Origin: Maritimibacter sp. DP1N21-5
GTDB taxonomy: Bacteria > Pseudomonadota > Alphaproteobacteria > Rhodobacterales > Rhodobacteraceae
Reading direction: 5' to 3'
DNA length: 64,000 nucleotides
NCBI RefSeq assembly: GCF_019218295.1
Contig: NZ_JAHUZF010000002.1
Coordinates: 1 to 64,000 of the forward strand
Positions 9,275-17,248 of the stretch are shown here, in pieces (the first letter of the stretch is position 1; each line of letters opens with the position of its first letter). The position numbers were made by a program, and so were the translations under genes. The notes beneath the pieces are model-generated. The model was not told the DNA's origin. It did not search any database and worked only from the letters and a program-made list of their open reading frames with translations.

Positions 9275-9930
9275 GGACGGCCCAGCCTGTAGCCCATGCC
9301 GCGCTCGGTCTCGATGACCGCCGTCCCCAGCTTCTTGCGCAGGCGGCTTACATGAACCTCTATGGTGTTGCTCTCCACCTCCGCGTCGAAGGCGTAAAGC
9401 TTCTCCTCCAACTGTGCCTTGGACAGGAGTTGACCGGGACGTGCGAGGAAGGCTTCGAACAACGCCCATTCCCTTGCGGTCAGTTGCACCGGCTTGCCCT
9501 CGCGATGAACGCTGCGGGCAGCGAGATCAATGTCCAGCGGCCCGTGGGTGACGATGGGGTTCGGGTTGCCGCTGTAGCGTCGAGCGACAGACCCGATCCG
9601 CGCGGACAACTCAGCGAGGTCGAAGGGCTTCACGAGATAGTCGTCGGCGCCCGCGTTCAGCCCCTCGATCCGATCCGACACCTGGTCGAGCGCGGTCAGG
9701 ATGATGACCGGGGTCACGTCTCCGCGCGCGCGCAGGCTCTTCAGGAAGCCGATCCCGCGACCGTCCGGAAGCATCAGGTCGAGCAGGATCAGGTCGTAGG
9801 ACGCGGCTTTCGCCGCGTCGCCGGCTGCTTCAAGGCGCATCACCCAATCGACCGACTGCCCATCGGCCGCGATCTGGTCGCGCACCGCTGCGCCAAGCAC
9901 CGTGTCGTCCTCGATCAGCAGGATGCGCAT
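9271..9930 (-). CDS. OmpR/PhoB-family response regulator
   Basis: A 219-residue regulator with a receiver domain (acidic pair in LLIEDD, phospho-acceptor Asp in DLILLDLMLPDG, Lys in LVKPFDLAEL) and a C-terminal winged helix (LTAREWALFEAFLARPG; EVHVSRLRKKLG). The start at MRILLIEDD (9930) fits the family; an in-frame start 13 codons upstream adds a non-family extension. It is the first gene of the kinase operon and diverges from the PepSY gene at 10081 across 150 bp, where its operator should lie. Confidence 0.93.
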   Translation of the reverse strand: MRILLIEDDTVLGAAVRDQIAADGQSVDWVMRLEAAGDAAKAASYDLILLDLMLPDGRGIGFLKSLRARGDVTPVIILTALDQVSDRIEGLNAGADDYLVKPFDLAELSARIGSVARRYSGNPNPIVTHGPLDIDLAARSVHREGKPVQLTAREWALFEAFLARPGQLLSKAQLEEKLYAFDAEVESNTIEVHVSRLRKKLGTAVIETERGMGYRLGRP

Positions 9931-10080
9931 GCTCGTCCCCGTCCCCGTCCACTTCCGATGACCCTCCATGATCCGTCTGGCTGACAGGAAGCTGAAGCGG
10001 CGGGATATGTCCCTTCAGGCTGCTGTCAGCTTCGCCGCGCATGAATATCGTCAAGATGGCCGCATCGAGGAGTTTGGCCC

Positions 10081-10395
10081 ATGAAGAAGACATTGACAAT
10101 TCTCGGCTTTCTCGCGGTCTTGCCGGCCGGTGTCGCGCTGGCGGACGACGACTGCTTCGTGCCGATGGCCGACTGGCAGCCGCGGGACGCCGTCGCCCGG
10201 CTGGCCGAGGAGAACGGCTGGACGGTGCGCCGGATCAAGATCGACGACGGCTGCTACGAGATCGACGGCCGGGACGGCGAGGGACGCCGGATCGAGGTGA
10301 CCGTTCATCCGGCGACACTCCAGGTGATCGAGTTCGAGTACGAGGACGACGACGAGCGCCCCCGCCGGGATCGCGAAGGAGGCGACGATGACTGA
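10081..10395 (+). CDS. Periplasmic PepSY-domain protein
   Basis: A 104-residue protein with a signal peptide (MKKTLTILGFLAVLPAGVALA) and a single PepSY-like domain with a typical EIDGRDGEGRRIEVTVHP hairpin. A very acidic and basic C-tail (EYEDDDERPRRD) follows. PepSY domains are small periplasmic modules often found with two-component systems and redox proteins. It diverges from the kinase operon and overlaps the cytochrome b561 start by eight bases, so the two are coupled. Confidence 0.82.
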   Translation: MKKTLTILGFLAVLPAGVALADDDCFVPMADWQPRDAVARLAEENGWTVRRIKIDDGCYEIDGRDGEGRRIEVTVHPATLQVIEFEYEDDDERPRRDREGGDDD

Positions 10396-11065
10396 CGCAA
10401 TCTCACCTCAGGCGCCAGAGATGAGCACGGGGCCGGGCAGCAAGGTCCGTGTCTGGGATCCGCTGGTCCGCGTGTTCCATTGGGGCCTGGTCGCGGCCTT
10501 CGCGACCGCATGGCTGACTGCGGACGAGCTGCAACCCGTCCATGAGCTCGCAGGCTACACCGTCGCCGCACTTGTGGCCTTCCGGCTGGTCTGGGGCCTC
10601 GTCGGCAGTCGCTACGCGCGCTTCGCCCAGTTCCTGAAAGGCCCCGGCGAGACGCTGGCCTATCTCGGAGACATGACCCGCGGACGCGAGCGGCGCTACC
10701 TCGGCCACAACCCGGCGGGCGCGGCGATGGTTGTGGCGCTGCTGATTACACTGTCCGGGACGGCTTTCACCGGCTGGCTCATGGAGGACGAGGCCCGTCT
10801 GGCGATGCTCCCGTCCATGCCCGCCATCGTGGCGCCCGCCTGGGCCGACGACGAAGGTGACGACGACGAGCGGCAATACGGCGCGCGGGGAGAGGTCGAG
10901 GGACCCCTGAAGGAGGTCCACGAGACGCTCGCCAACCTGATGCTGCTCTTGGCCGCGCTGCATGTGGGCGGCGTCGCGCTGGCCTCCTTCCGGCACCACG
11001 AGAACCTGGCGGGCGCCATGGTGACCGGCGACAAGCGCGGACCCGGTCCCGGCGACATCGCCTGA
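10388..11065 (+). CDS. Cytochrome b561-type membrane protein
   Basis: A 225-residue di-haem cytochrome b candidate with four membrane helices. Candidate axial histidines lie in VFHWGLVAAF, VHELAGYTVAAL, EVHETLANLML and LHVGGVALASF. The loop between helices 3 and 4 carries an acidic patch (DDEGDDDER). Such proteins move electrons across the inner membrane to periplasmic acceptors. Coupled to the PepSY gene and followed by a probable terminator. Confidence 0.88.
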   Translation: MTDAISPQAPEMSTGPGSKVRVWDPLVRVFHWGLVAAFATAWLTADELQPVHELAGYTVAALVAFRLVWGLVGSRYARFAQFLKGPGETLAYLGDMTRGRERRYLGHNPAGAAMVVALLITLSGTAFTGWLMEDEARLAMLPSMPAIVAPAWADDEGDDDERQYGARGEVEGPLKEVHETLANLMLLLAALHVGGVALASFRHHENLAGAMVTGDKRGPGPGDIA

Positions 11066-11108
11066 CCGCACCCAACCCCAAGGCCGACCGTCCCTTCGGC
11101 CCCCCTTT

Positions 11109-11135
11109 GGCCTCGCTCTCACGGGCGGGGCCTTT
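11109..11135 (+). terminator. Probable intrinsic terminator after cytochrome b561
   Basis: GGCCTCGC pairs with GCGGGGCC (one G-U pair) around an 8-base loop, followed by TTT at 11133-11135. Confidence 0.45.
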
Positions 11136-11254
11136 CTCGTCGCGCCGGCCTCTTTCTTCCTGACGGCAAGCTGAAGCGGGAATCGCTGCCGCGTCAGGAA
11201 GCCCTCAGGTCGGATCTCCAGATTGTCCACAGCAGATGACAAGGAGACCCTGCC

Positions 11255-11632
11255 ATGAAAAAGACTCTGACCCTTCTTGCCGCATCCACGGCGCTGACCG
11301 CCGCGATCGGCATTCCCGCCTGGAGTGCGATGCAAGCTCCGGCCGATGGCGTCCTTCGGCCCGTTGCCGCGCTCTTCGATGACTCCTCGCAAGCCATGCC
11401 GCTCGTTCTCGCAAGCGACGATGACGACGACGACCGCTGGCGGGACGGTTCGCGTCGCGGTCACGACGACGATGACGATGATGACGATGACTGCGACGAC
11501 GATGATGACGACGATGATGACGACGACGATTGCCGCGGTGGCGCCCGCAATCCCGCGCCCGCCGGTACCGTCGCCCCGCCGCAGAATGGCCTCTTCGGCA
11601 ACGCCGCGCCTCCGCAAGTTCAGGTGAACTGA
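11255..11632 (+). CDS. Exported polyaspartate protein
   Basis: A 125-residue protein with a signal peptide (MKKTLTLLAASTALTAAIG, cleavage probably after PAWSA) and a low-complexity core at about residues 55-92 made mostly of aspartate, with two internal cysteines and one histidine. The C-terminus is proline and alanine rich. No fold is recognisable. Dense carboxylates suggest binding of divalent or ferric metal ions in the periplasm. It lies between the cytochrome b561 gene and the DUF2271 flavin module, so a metal-loading role beside the redox system is a reasonable but unproven guess. Confidence 0.7.
   Translation: MKKTLTLLAASTALTAAIGIPAWSAMQAPADGVLRPVAALFDDSSQAMPLVLASDDDDDDRWRDGSRRGHDDDDDDDDDCDDDDDDDDDDDDCRGGARNPAPAGTVAPPQNGLFGNAAPPQVQVN
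11417..11530 (+). repeat. GAC/GAT trinucleotide tract encoding polyaspartate
   Basis: Two runs of GAC and GAT codons, separated by a short Arg/Gly/Ser-containing segment and an Asp-Cys-Asp interruption. Mixed synonymous codons suggest selection for the amino acid rather than pure slippage, though slippage could change its length. Confidence 0.8.
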
Positions 11633-11670
11633 AGCGCTCCGCAGCCCCTCTTCGAACAAGGACCCATCCG

Positions 11671-12141
11671 ATGAAATCACTTCTCGCAACGCTCACGCTG
11701 ACCACGGCACTGACGCTTCCCGGACACGCTATTGCGCGGCCGGTGACCCTGACCACGACTCTCAACAATTACGGCGGCGACGGCGCCTATCTCGCGCTTT
11801 ATGTCGCCGACGCCTCGGGCGCCTATGTCGGCAGTCTCTGGATGGCCGGCGGCAAGTCCAAGTACTACGAGCACCTGAGCGACTGGTATCGCGCCACCGC
11901 CGGCGACACCGCGCAGATCAACGGCATCACCGGCGCTAGCGTCGGCGCGGGCCGCACGCTAGAGATCACGCTCGACCTGGCGGACGCGCTCTTCGATGCG
12001 GGCTACACGCTCCACATCGACGCGGCGGTTGAAGACATGCGCGACAGCCCGAACGAGGTGGCCGTCCCGCTCACGAGCGATGGCGCGGGCACGCCGGTGA
12101 CCGGGCGCCGGTACATCGCCAGCTTCGCCTACGACATGTGA
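11671..12141 (+). CDS. Exported DUF2271 protein with ApbE-type flavinylation motif
   Basis: A 156-residue protein with a signal peptide (MKSLLATLTLTTALTLPGHAIA) and a single beta-rich DUF2271 domain. Residues 84-90 read N-G-I-T-G-A-S, close to the D-x-x-[ST]-G-A-[ST] acceptor sequence that ApbE uses to attach FMN to a serine or threonine, so Ser90 is the predicted flavin site. The conserved Asp is replaced by Asn. ApbE itself is encoded two genes downstream. The protein is likely a periplasmic FMN carrier receiving electrons from the PepSY-TM reductase at 12153. Confidence 0.82.
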   Translation: MKSLLATLTLTTALTLPGHAIARPVTLTTTLNNYGGDGAYLALYVADASGAYVGSLWMAGGKSKYYEHLSDWYRATAGDTAQINGITGASVGAGRTLEITLDLADALFDAGYTLHIDAAVEDMRDSPNEVAVPLTSDGAGTPVTGRRYIASFAYDM

Positions 12142-12152
12142 GGAGCGGGGCC

Positions 12153-14360
12153 ATGATCCGTGCACTCCATCGCTGGCCGGGTCTGCTGGCCCTCGCGCTC
12201 GTCACCATCCTGAGTCTGAGCGGCGCGGCGCTGTCAGTCTTTTCTGCGGCCGAGCGCATCGCCGCGCCGCAGGCGGAAGCCGGACTGACCGTCGCCGCTC
12301 TCGCGGACCGCATCCAGGCCGTCTATCCGGGCGTCGAGCAGATCCGCCGGTCGCCCTCAGGTCGGATCACCGCCTACTGGTTCGATCAGGGCGCGCCGGG
12401 AGCCGCCGTGATCGACCCGGCGACGGGCGAGGGCGTGGCCTCGGCCGACCCGAACCAGGCCGAACGCTGGCTGACCAACCTGCACAGGTCGCTGTTCCTC
12501 GGTGATGGCGGCCGCATCGCAATGGCTGCAGGGGCTGCCGCCATGCTGGTCCTCTCGCTCTCCGGCGCCGCGCTTGTCGTGCGGCGGGCGGGCGGCTGGC
12601 GGCACTGGTTCGCGCCCCTGCGCGGACCGCTCGCCGGGCGGCTGCACGCCGAGATCGCCCGGATTGCTGTTGTCGGCCTCGTCCTGTCCTCCACGACCGC
12701 CCTCTGGATGACGGCGTCTACCTTCGATCTTCTACCAGACGGAGGCTCCATGCCGGCCGTCCCCGCCGAGGTAAGCGGGGAGACGGGGTTCGCGCTCGAT
12801 CAGATGATTACGTTGCGGCAGACGCCCGTCGCCGAGCTGCGCGAGCTGAGCTTTCCCTATCCCGGCGACGCGACGGACGTCTTCACGGTCAAGACGGACC
12901 GGGGCACGGGATATCTCGATCAGGGCGACGGCGCTCTCCTCGCCTGGGCCGACCTGACAGGATGGGAGCGCGTCTCGGAGACCATCTACATGCTGCACAC
13001 CGGACAGGGGGCGGCGACGCTGGGGCTCGTGCTCGGGCTCATGGCGCTCGGCGTGCCCGCGATGGGCGCGACGGGTGTGGTGATCTGGCTCGCCGGGCGG
13101 CGCGGTCGGCCGCGCATCCGGGGAAATCAGCCTGCCGGTCGCGCCGAGACGATTCTGCTCGTCGGCAGCGAGGGCGGCAGCACCTGGGGCTTCGCCGCGA
13201 CCTTGCAGGCCGCAATGACAGAAGCCGGGCAAAGCGTCCATGTCGGCCCGATGTCGGGGCTCGCCCCGGAACGCTACACCAACGCCCAGCGGATCATCCT
13301 GCTCGCCGCGACCTATGGCGACGGCGCGGCGCCCGCGTCGGCGAAAGGCTTTCTCGACCGGCTTAACGCCCTCGACGGGACGCCGGATACTCCCATGGCT
13401 GTGCTTGGATTCGGAGATCGGAGTTTTCCGGCCTACTGCGCCTTTGCCAAGGACGTTGCGGCAGCAGCGCAAGCGAAGGGCTGGCCGGAGCTTCTGCCGC
13501 TCGACACGATCGACCGTCAGTCCCCGCAGGATTTCTCCCGTTGGGGCCGGGCGTTCGGAGACGTGCTCGGCATTGCGCTCGAACTGACGCACCAGCCGGT
13601 CCAGCCGCAAACGACCACGCTGACGCTCGTCTCGCGCCGCGACTACGGCGCCGAGGTGCAGGCCCCGACCGCCATCCTCCGCTTCGCACTGCCGCGCGCC
13701 TCGCTCTGGCAACGGTTGCTCCGGGGCGGCTTCGCCCGGTTCCAGGCGGGCGACCTGATCGGCATTCTGCCCGAAGGAGGCGCCGTCCCGCGGCTCTATT
13801 CGCTCGCCTCCGGGCGACGCGACGGCTTCATCGAAATCGTGGTCAAGAAGCATCCCGGCGGCCTCTGCTCGGGCCAGCTCACGGCGCTGGAGCCGGGCGA
13901 CACAGTGAGCGCTTTCCTGCGCCCCAACCCCGGTTTCCGTCCGGGGCGGAGCCGTGCGCCGCTGATCCTGATCGGCGCGGGAACCGGCATCGGGCCGCTC
14001 GCGGGCATTGTGCGCGGCAACACGCGCGGCAGGCCGGTTCACCTGTTCTTCGGCATGCGCCATCCCGACAGCGATTTCTTCTACGGCGAGGAATTCTGCG
14101 GATGGCAGGACGAGGGGCGTCTGACCCGGCTGGTCACGGCCGTCTCGCGCGGGGCGCGGCCCCACTATGTCCAGGACGCGCTGCGCGGCGAGGCCACTCA
14201 GGTCGCGGAGCTCATCCGCAACGGCGCGCGCGTGATGGTCTGCGGCGGGCGGGACATGGCCGCCGGCGTGACCGAGGCGCTGGCCGAGATCCTCGCACCG
14301 GCCGGCCTCACGCCGGCGGTCCTGAAGGCGGAGGGGAGGTATGTCGAGGATGTCTACTGA
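12153..14360 (+). CDS. PepSY-TM / flavodoxin / ferredoxin-NADP reductase fusion
   Basis: A 735-residue fusion. Residues 1-325 are a PepSY-associated membrane region with about four helices. Residues 333-480 form a flavodoxin domain (LVGSEGGSTWGFAATL; AATYGDGAAP). Residues 490-735 are an FAD- and NAD(P)-binding reductase like the sulfite reductase alpha subunit (RLYSLASGR; IGAGTGIGPLAGI; terminal VYV-like end). It should take electrons from cytosolic NAD(P)H and pass them through FAD and FMN to the membrane and periplasm. An AGGAG site at 12141-12145 supports the start at 12153. Upstream is DUF2271; downstream ApbE overlaps it by 20 bases. Confidence 0.87.
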   Translation: MIRALHRWPGLLALALVTILSLSGAALSVFSAAERIAAPQAEAGLTVAALADRIQAVYPGVEQIRRSPSGRITAYWFDQGAPGAAVIDPATGEGVASADPNQAERWLTNLHRSLFLGDGGRIAMAAGAAAMLVLSLSGAALVVRRAGGWRHWFAPLRGPLAGRLHAEIARIAVVGLVLSSTTALWMTASTFDLLPDGGSMPAVPAEVSGETGFALDQMITLRQTPVAELRELSFPYPGDATDVFTVKTDRGTGYLDQGDGALLAWADLTGWERVSETIYMLHTGQGAATLGLVLGLMALGVPAMGATGVVIWLAGRRGRPRIRGNQPAGRAETILLVGSEGGSTWGFAATLQAAMTEAGQSVHVGPMSGLAPERYTNAQRIILLAATYGDGAAPASAKGFLDRLNALDGTPDTPMAVLGFGDRSFPAYCAFAKDVAAAAQAKGWPELLPLDTIDRQSPQDFSRWGRAFGDVLGIALELTHQPVQPQTTTLTLVSRRDYGAEVQAPTAILRFALPRASLWQRLLRGGFARFQAGDLIGILPEGGAVPRLYSLASGRRDGFIEIVVKKHPGGLCSGQLTALEPGDTVSAFLRPNPGFRPGRSRAPLILIGAGTGIGPLAGIVRGNTRGRPVHLFFGMRHPDSDFFYGEEFCGWQDEGRLTRLVTAVSRGARPHYVQDALRGEATQVAELIRNGARVMVCGGRDMAAGVTEALAEILAPAGLTPAVLKAEGRYVEDVY

Positions 14361-15321
14361 ACTGGCGCGCATCGCCCTGAACGGTCCGACGATGGGGACG
14401 CGCTGGTCGGCGCTGTTCTTCGCGGAGCCGGACTTCGACCCGGCCCCGATCCGCGCGGCGCTGCAGGCGGCCGTGGAAGAGGTGGACGGACAGATGTCGA
14501 CCTGGAACCCGGGCAGCGACCTGATGCGGCTCAACGCGGCGCCGGTGGGAGAATGGGTGGCGGTGCCCGCGCAACTGGCTGCGGTCCTGCGCCTCGGCCT
14601 CGAGATCGGGCGCGCCTCGGGCGGGGCGTTCGACATTGGCATGGGCGACGCGGTGACGGCCTGGGGCTTCGGGCCCGGAGACGCCGCGCCGGATGGCATC
14701 CGCGCCGCGATGACCGCCGCGCGCCGCCCGGCACATGAGGCGCTTGAGATGGACGACGCCCGCGTGCGCAAAGTCGTGCCCATCGCGCTCGACCTCAACG
14801 GCATCGCCAAAGGCCATGGCGTCGACCGGCTCGCCGAAACCCTGCGCGATCATGGGATTACGGATGCGCTCGTCGGGATAGATGGCGAGATGCGTGCACT
14901 GGGCCTACGTCCGGACGCCGAGGCCTGGACCATCGCGGTCGAGGCGCCGGACGCCGAGCGCCGGACGCCGCAATCGATCCTCGCGCTTGAGGATGCCGCC
15001 GTCGCCACCTCCGGCGATTATCGCCACTGGGTCGAGGTTCAGGGGCGCCGCCTGTCGCACACGATGGACCCGAGGCGGGGCGCGCCGCTGATCGCGTCGC
15101 CGGCTTCCGTCACCGTCGTGGCCCGATCCTGTGCCGAGGCCGATGCCTGGGCGACGGCCCTCATGGTGCTTGGGCCGGAGGAGGGAGCGACACTCGCAAA
15201 ACGAGGCGGGCTCGACGCTCTGTTCCTCCTGCGCGATGCTGATGGCAACGCAAGAGGCGTGGGAGTTGGACGACTGTTTTCCGAAGAGACAGCGGCCATC
15301 GCCTCAGCCGAGGGGAGATAG
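14341..15321 (+). CDS. apbE: FAD:protein FMN transferase
   Basis: A 326-residue ApbE family enzyme that splits FAD and attaches FMN covalently to Ser/Thr of exported redox proteins. Family motifs include GPTMGTRWS near the start, SGGAFDIGMG, LDLNGIAKGHGVD, the TSGDYRHW loop, SHTMDPRRGAP and AEADAWATALMVLG. No signal peptide or lipobox is evident, unlike many periplasmic ApbE proteins, so either it acts before export or the start is mis-set; a second ATG lies three codons in. The overlap with the PepSY-TM reductase and the nearby DUF2271 acceptor make that protein the likely substrate. Confidence 0.9.
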   Translation: MSRMSTELARIALNGPTMGTRWSALFFAEPDFDPAPIRAALQAAVEEVDGQMSTWNPGSDLMRLNAAPVGEWVAVPAQLAAVLRLGLEIGRASGGAFDIGMGDAVTAWGFGPGDAAPDGIRAAMTAARRPAHEALEMDDARVRKVVPIALDLNGIAKGHGVDRLAETLRDHGITDALVGIDGEMRALGLRPDAEAWTIAVEAPDAERRTPQSILALEDAAVATSGDYRHWVEVQGRRLSHTMDPRRGAPLIASPASVTVVARSCAEADAWATALMVLGPEEGATLAKRGGLDALFLLRDADGNARGVGVGRLFSEETAAIASAEGR

Positions 15322-15326
15322 GCCGC

Positions 15327-15647
15327 ACGGAGACGACACGGACCGACCGCTTCAAGACCGCTATCCTGCTCATTGCCGCGACCGGCTTTATTGCGGGACT
15401 TGCGTTCTACTTTTCCGGTCGACCCAACGCTGCGAGCCTGATCTGGATCACCGGCGTCGTTCCCGCGCTCAACCAGGCGACCAAGCACCCTGTGGCGTAG
15501 GCCATCGTCGCCGCCGTGAAGGAGCGGGGCTTCGCTCTGCCCGTTCCGTCCGATGTGGCGGAGATCCCGGGCGAAGGCGTCGTGGGCCACGTCCAAGGCC
15601 GGAAGGTCATCGTCGGGTGCTTGAGGCCGATCAGCGTTTCAGGCTGA
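15327..15647 (+). pseudogene. Remnant of a heavy-metal P-type ATPase
   Basis: One frame reads RFKTAILLIAATGFIAG...AASLIWITGVVPALNQA, like the N-terminal membrane part of a ZntA/CadA-like ATPase. It joins directly to KHPVA-stop-AIVAAVKERGF...IPGEGVVGHVQGRKVIVG, which is the nucleotide-binding region of the same family. Some 300 or more residues including the phosphorylation motif DKTGT are missing, and a TAG interrupts where family members have Gln. No start codon is evident. This is a deletion derivative, not a functional gene. Confidence 0.72.
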
Positions 15648-15784
15648 CCAAACCAATCCCCTTCGGTCGGCCAAGGAACCAGAAAGCGCCTGTCATGTTC
15701 TTTTGATACGCAGTTTGCAAGACAGGACCCACAAGTGATGATCGGACCCCGCTGCCCTGACATTCACGACGATTGCGGCCAGCC

Positions 15785-17038
15785 ATGATCGACAGTCAGC
15801 TTGCGTCTTTTTTCGACTTCGAGACCTACCATCTGCAACTCGCCTTCGTCGGAACGATCGTCATTCTCGCCCTGTGGCTGCCGCGCCTGGTGTCGCGGCG
15901 AGAGCCGACGGCTCCGCCTCTGATGCTTCTCTTCGCGGGGGCGGTTACCTTCTTGCTGCCGGGATTTTCGCCTCTGCCGGATCCCAATGACGCGCCCGTG
16001 ATCTGGGAGCGCGTGAGCGAGATGGCCGTCATTGTCGCGTTGTTCGGTGCCGGGATGAGGATCGACGAGGTTGGCGACCTGCGGCGGTGGGTGCCGGCGA
16101 TACGTCTGCTTGCCGTCGCGATGCCCCTGACCATCGTCGCTGTTGCATTCCTGGGAGCGGGACTGGCAGGGCTTTCGGTCGCGGGCGCGATCCTGCTCGG
16201 CGCGGTTCTGGCGCCGACGGACCCGGTGCTTGCTTCCGATGTTCAGGTCGGTCCTCCGCATGAGGGCGAGGAACGCCCCGTGCGGTTCGCGCTCACCACC
16301 GAGGCCGGGTTGAACGACGGCCTCGCCTTTCCCTTTGTCTATCTGGCGCTCTTCGTCGCCGCAGAGGGGCTGGCACCTTGGGACTGGGGCTTGGAGTGGG
16401 TCGGCGTCGACGTGCTCTACAAGATCATCGTTGGTGGTCTGGCAGGCTGGGCCGGGGGCCGGATGCTTGGATTGGTGCTCTTCAACTTCCCCAGGAACGC
16501 CGTCCTGGCCGAGACGGGTTCGGGCGTGATCGCACTGGCGGGCGTATTTCTTTGCTACGGATCGACCGAACTGGTCGAGGGCTACGGATTCATAGCCGTT
16601 GCGGTGATGGGCTTTACCCTGAGACGGGTTGAAAAGGAGCACGAATTTCACCGCCGGTTGCATGATTTCTCCGAAGCCATCGAACATGGCCTCACGGCTG
16701 TGCTGCTGGTCACCTTCGGCAGTGTCCTGCCGCTCATCCTTGCGGACCTGTCGTGGGCGCATGCGGGGATTGCGTTGATCCTGATCCTCGTGATCCGCCC
16801 CTTGGCGGGCTGGGTCAGCCTGTGGCGCGCGGGGCTTCCGGGGAAAGACCGGTTGTTCGTCGCGACCTATGGCGTGCGTGGAATCGGGTCTATCTACTAC
16901 CTTGCCTATGCGGCGTCGCATGGCGACATCACCGAGCAGTCGGACCTCTGGGCCATCGTTGCGATCGCCATCCTCCTGTCCACGATGCTCCACGGCTTCA
17001 CGGCGGGCTGGGCAATGGATCGTCTGAAGAAAGACTAG
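15785..17038 (+). CDS. NhaP-type Na+(K+)/H+ antiporter (CPA1 family)
   Basis: A 417-residue protein with about 12 membrane helices and the cation/proton antiporter core. It shows the unwound-helix segment LAPTDPVLASDVQVG and the acidic helix TEAGLNDGLAFPFVY that carries the paired acidic residues. The YGVRGIGSIYYL segment matches the late conserved helix. It exports sodium or potassium in exchange for protons for pH and salt balance. The ATG at 15785 was preferred over a TTG four codons upstream. Apparently monocistronic. Confidence 0.88.
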   Translation: MIDSQLASFFDFETYHLQLAFVGTIVILALWLPRLVSRREPTAPPLMLLFAGAVTFLLPGFSPLPDPNDAPVIWERVSEMAVIVALFGAGMRIDEVGDLRRWVPAIRLLAVAMPLTIVAVAFLGAGLAGLSVAGAILLGAVLAPTDPVLASDVQVGPPHEGEERPVRFALTTEAGLNDGLAFPFVYLALFVAAEGLAPWDWGLEWVGVDVLYKIIVGGLAGWAGGRMLGLVLFNFPRNAVLAETGSGVIALAGVFLCYGSTELVEGYGFIAVAVMGFTLRRVEKEHEFHRRLHDFSEAIEHGLTAVLLVTFGSVLPLILADLSWAHAGIALILILVIRPLAGWVSLWRAGLPGKDRLFVATYGVRGIGSIYYLAYAASHGDITEQSDLWAIVAIAILLSTMLHGFTAGWAMDRLKKD

Positions 17039-17248
17039 GCCGCAGGGGGCGCGTGGATCGTCATGAGCGGACGATCCCAATCACAGGTCTGTATCGAATC
17101 CGCATGATCTGGTCGTAGTTGCGCCCCAGTTTCGGCGAATTCGGTCTCCAAAGTATTAACAACGAAACGATGTGCAGCAGTGTCGTTTCTCGATCAACGA
17201 CGGGCGACCGAAGAGATTCGGCCGCCTGGCAGCAACAGGACGGCCAAA

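Noticed and set aside
11417..11530. GAC/GAT tract considered as a CRISPR or tandem-repeat regulatory array
   Set aside because: It is a trinucleotide coding tract in frame with a signal-peptide protein and has no spacer structure.
10403..11689. Long minus-strand open frame of 428 codons opposite the cytochrome b561 and polyaspartate genes
   Set aside because: It is a shadow of the GC-rich plus-strand genes; the product is low-complexity with no domain, and the plus-strand proteins have clear signal peptides and families.
12732..14810. Minus-strand open frame of 692 codons opposite the PepSY-TM reductase
   Set aside because: The opposite strand encodes a complete flavodoxin and reductase fusion with all motifs; the minus-strand product has no fold and is arginine and proline biased.
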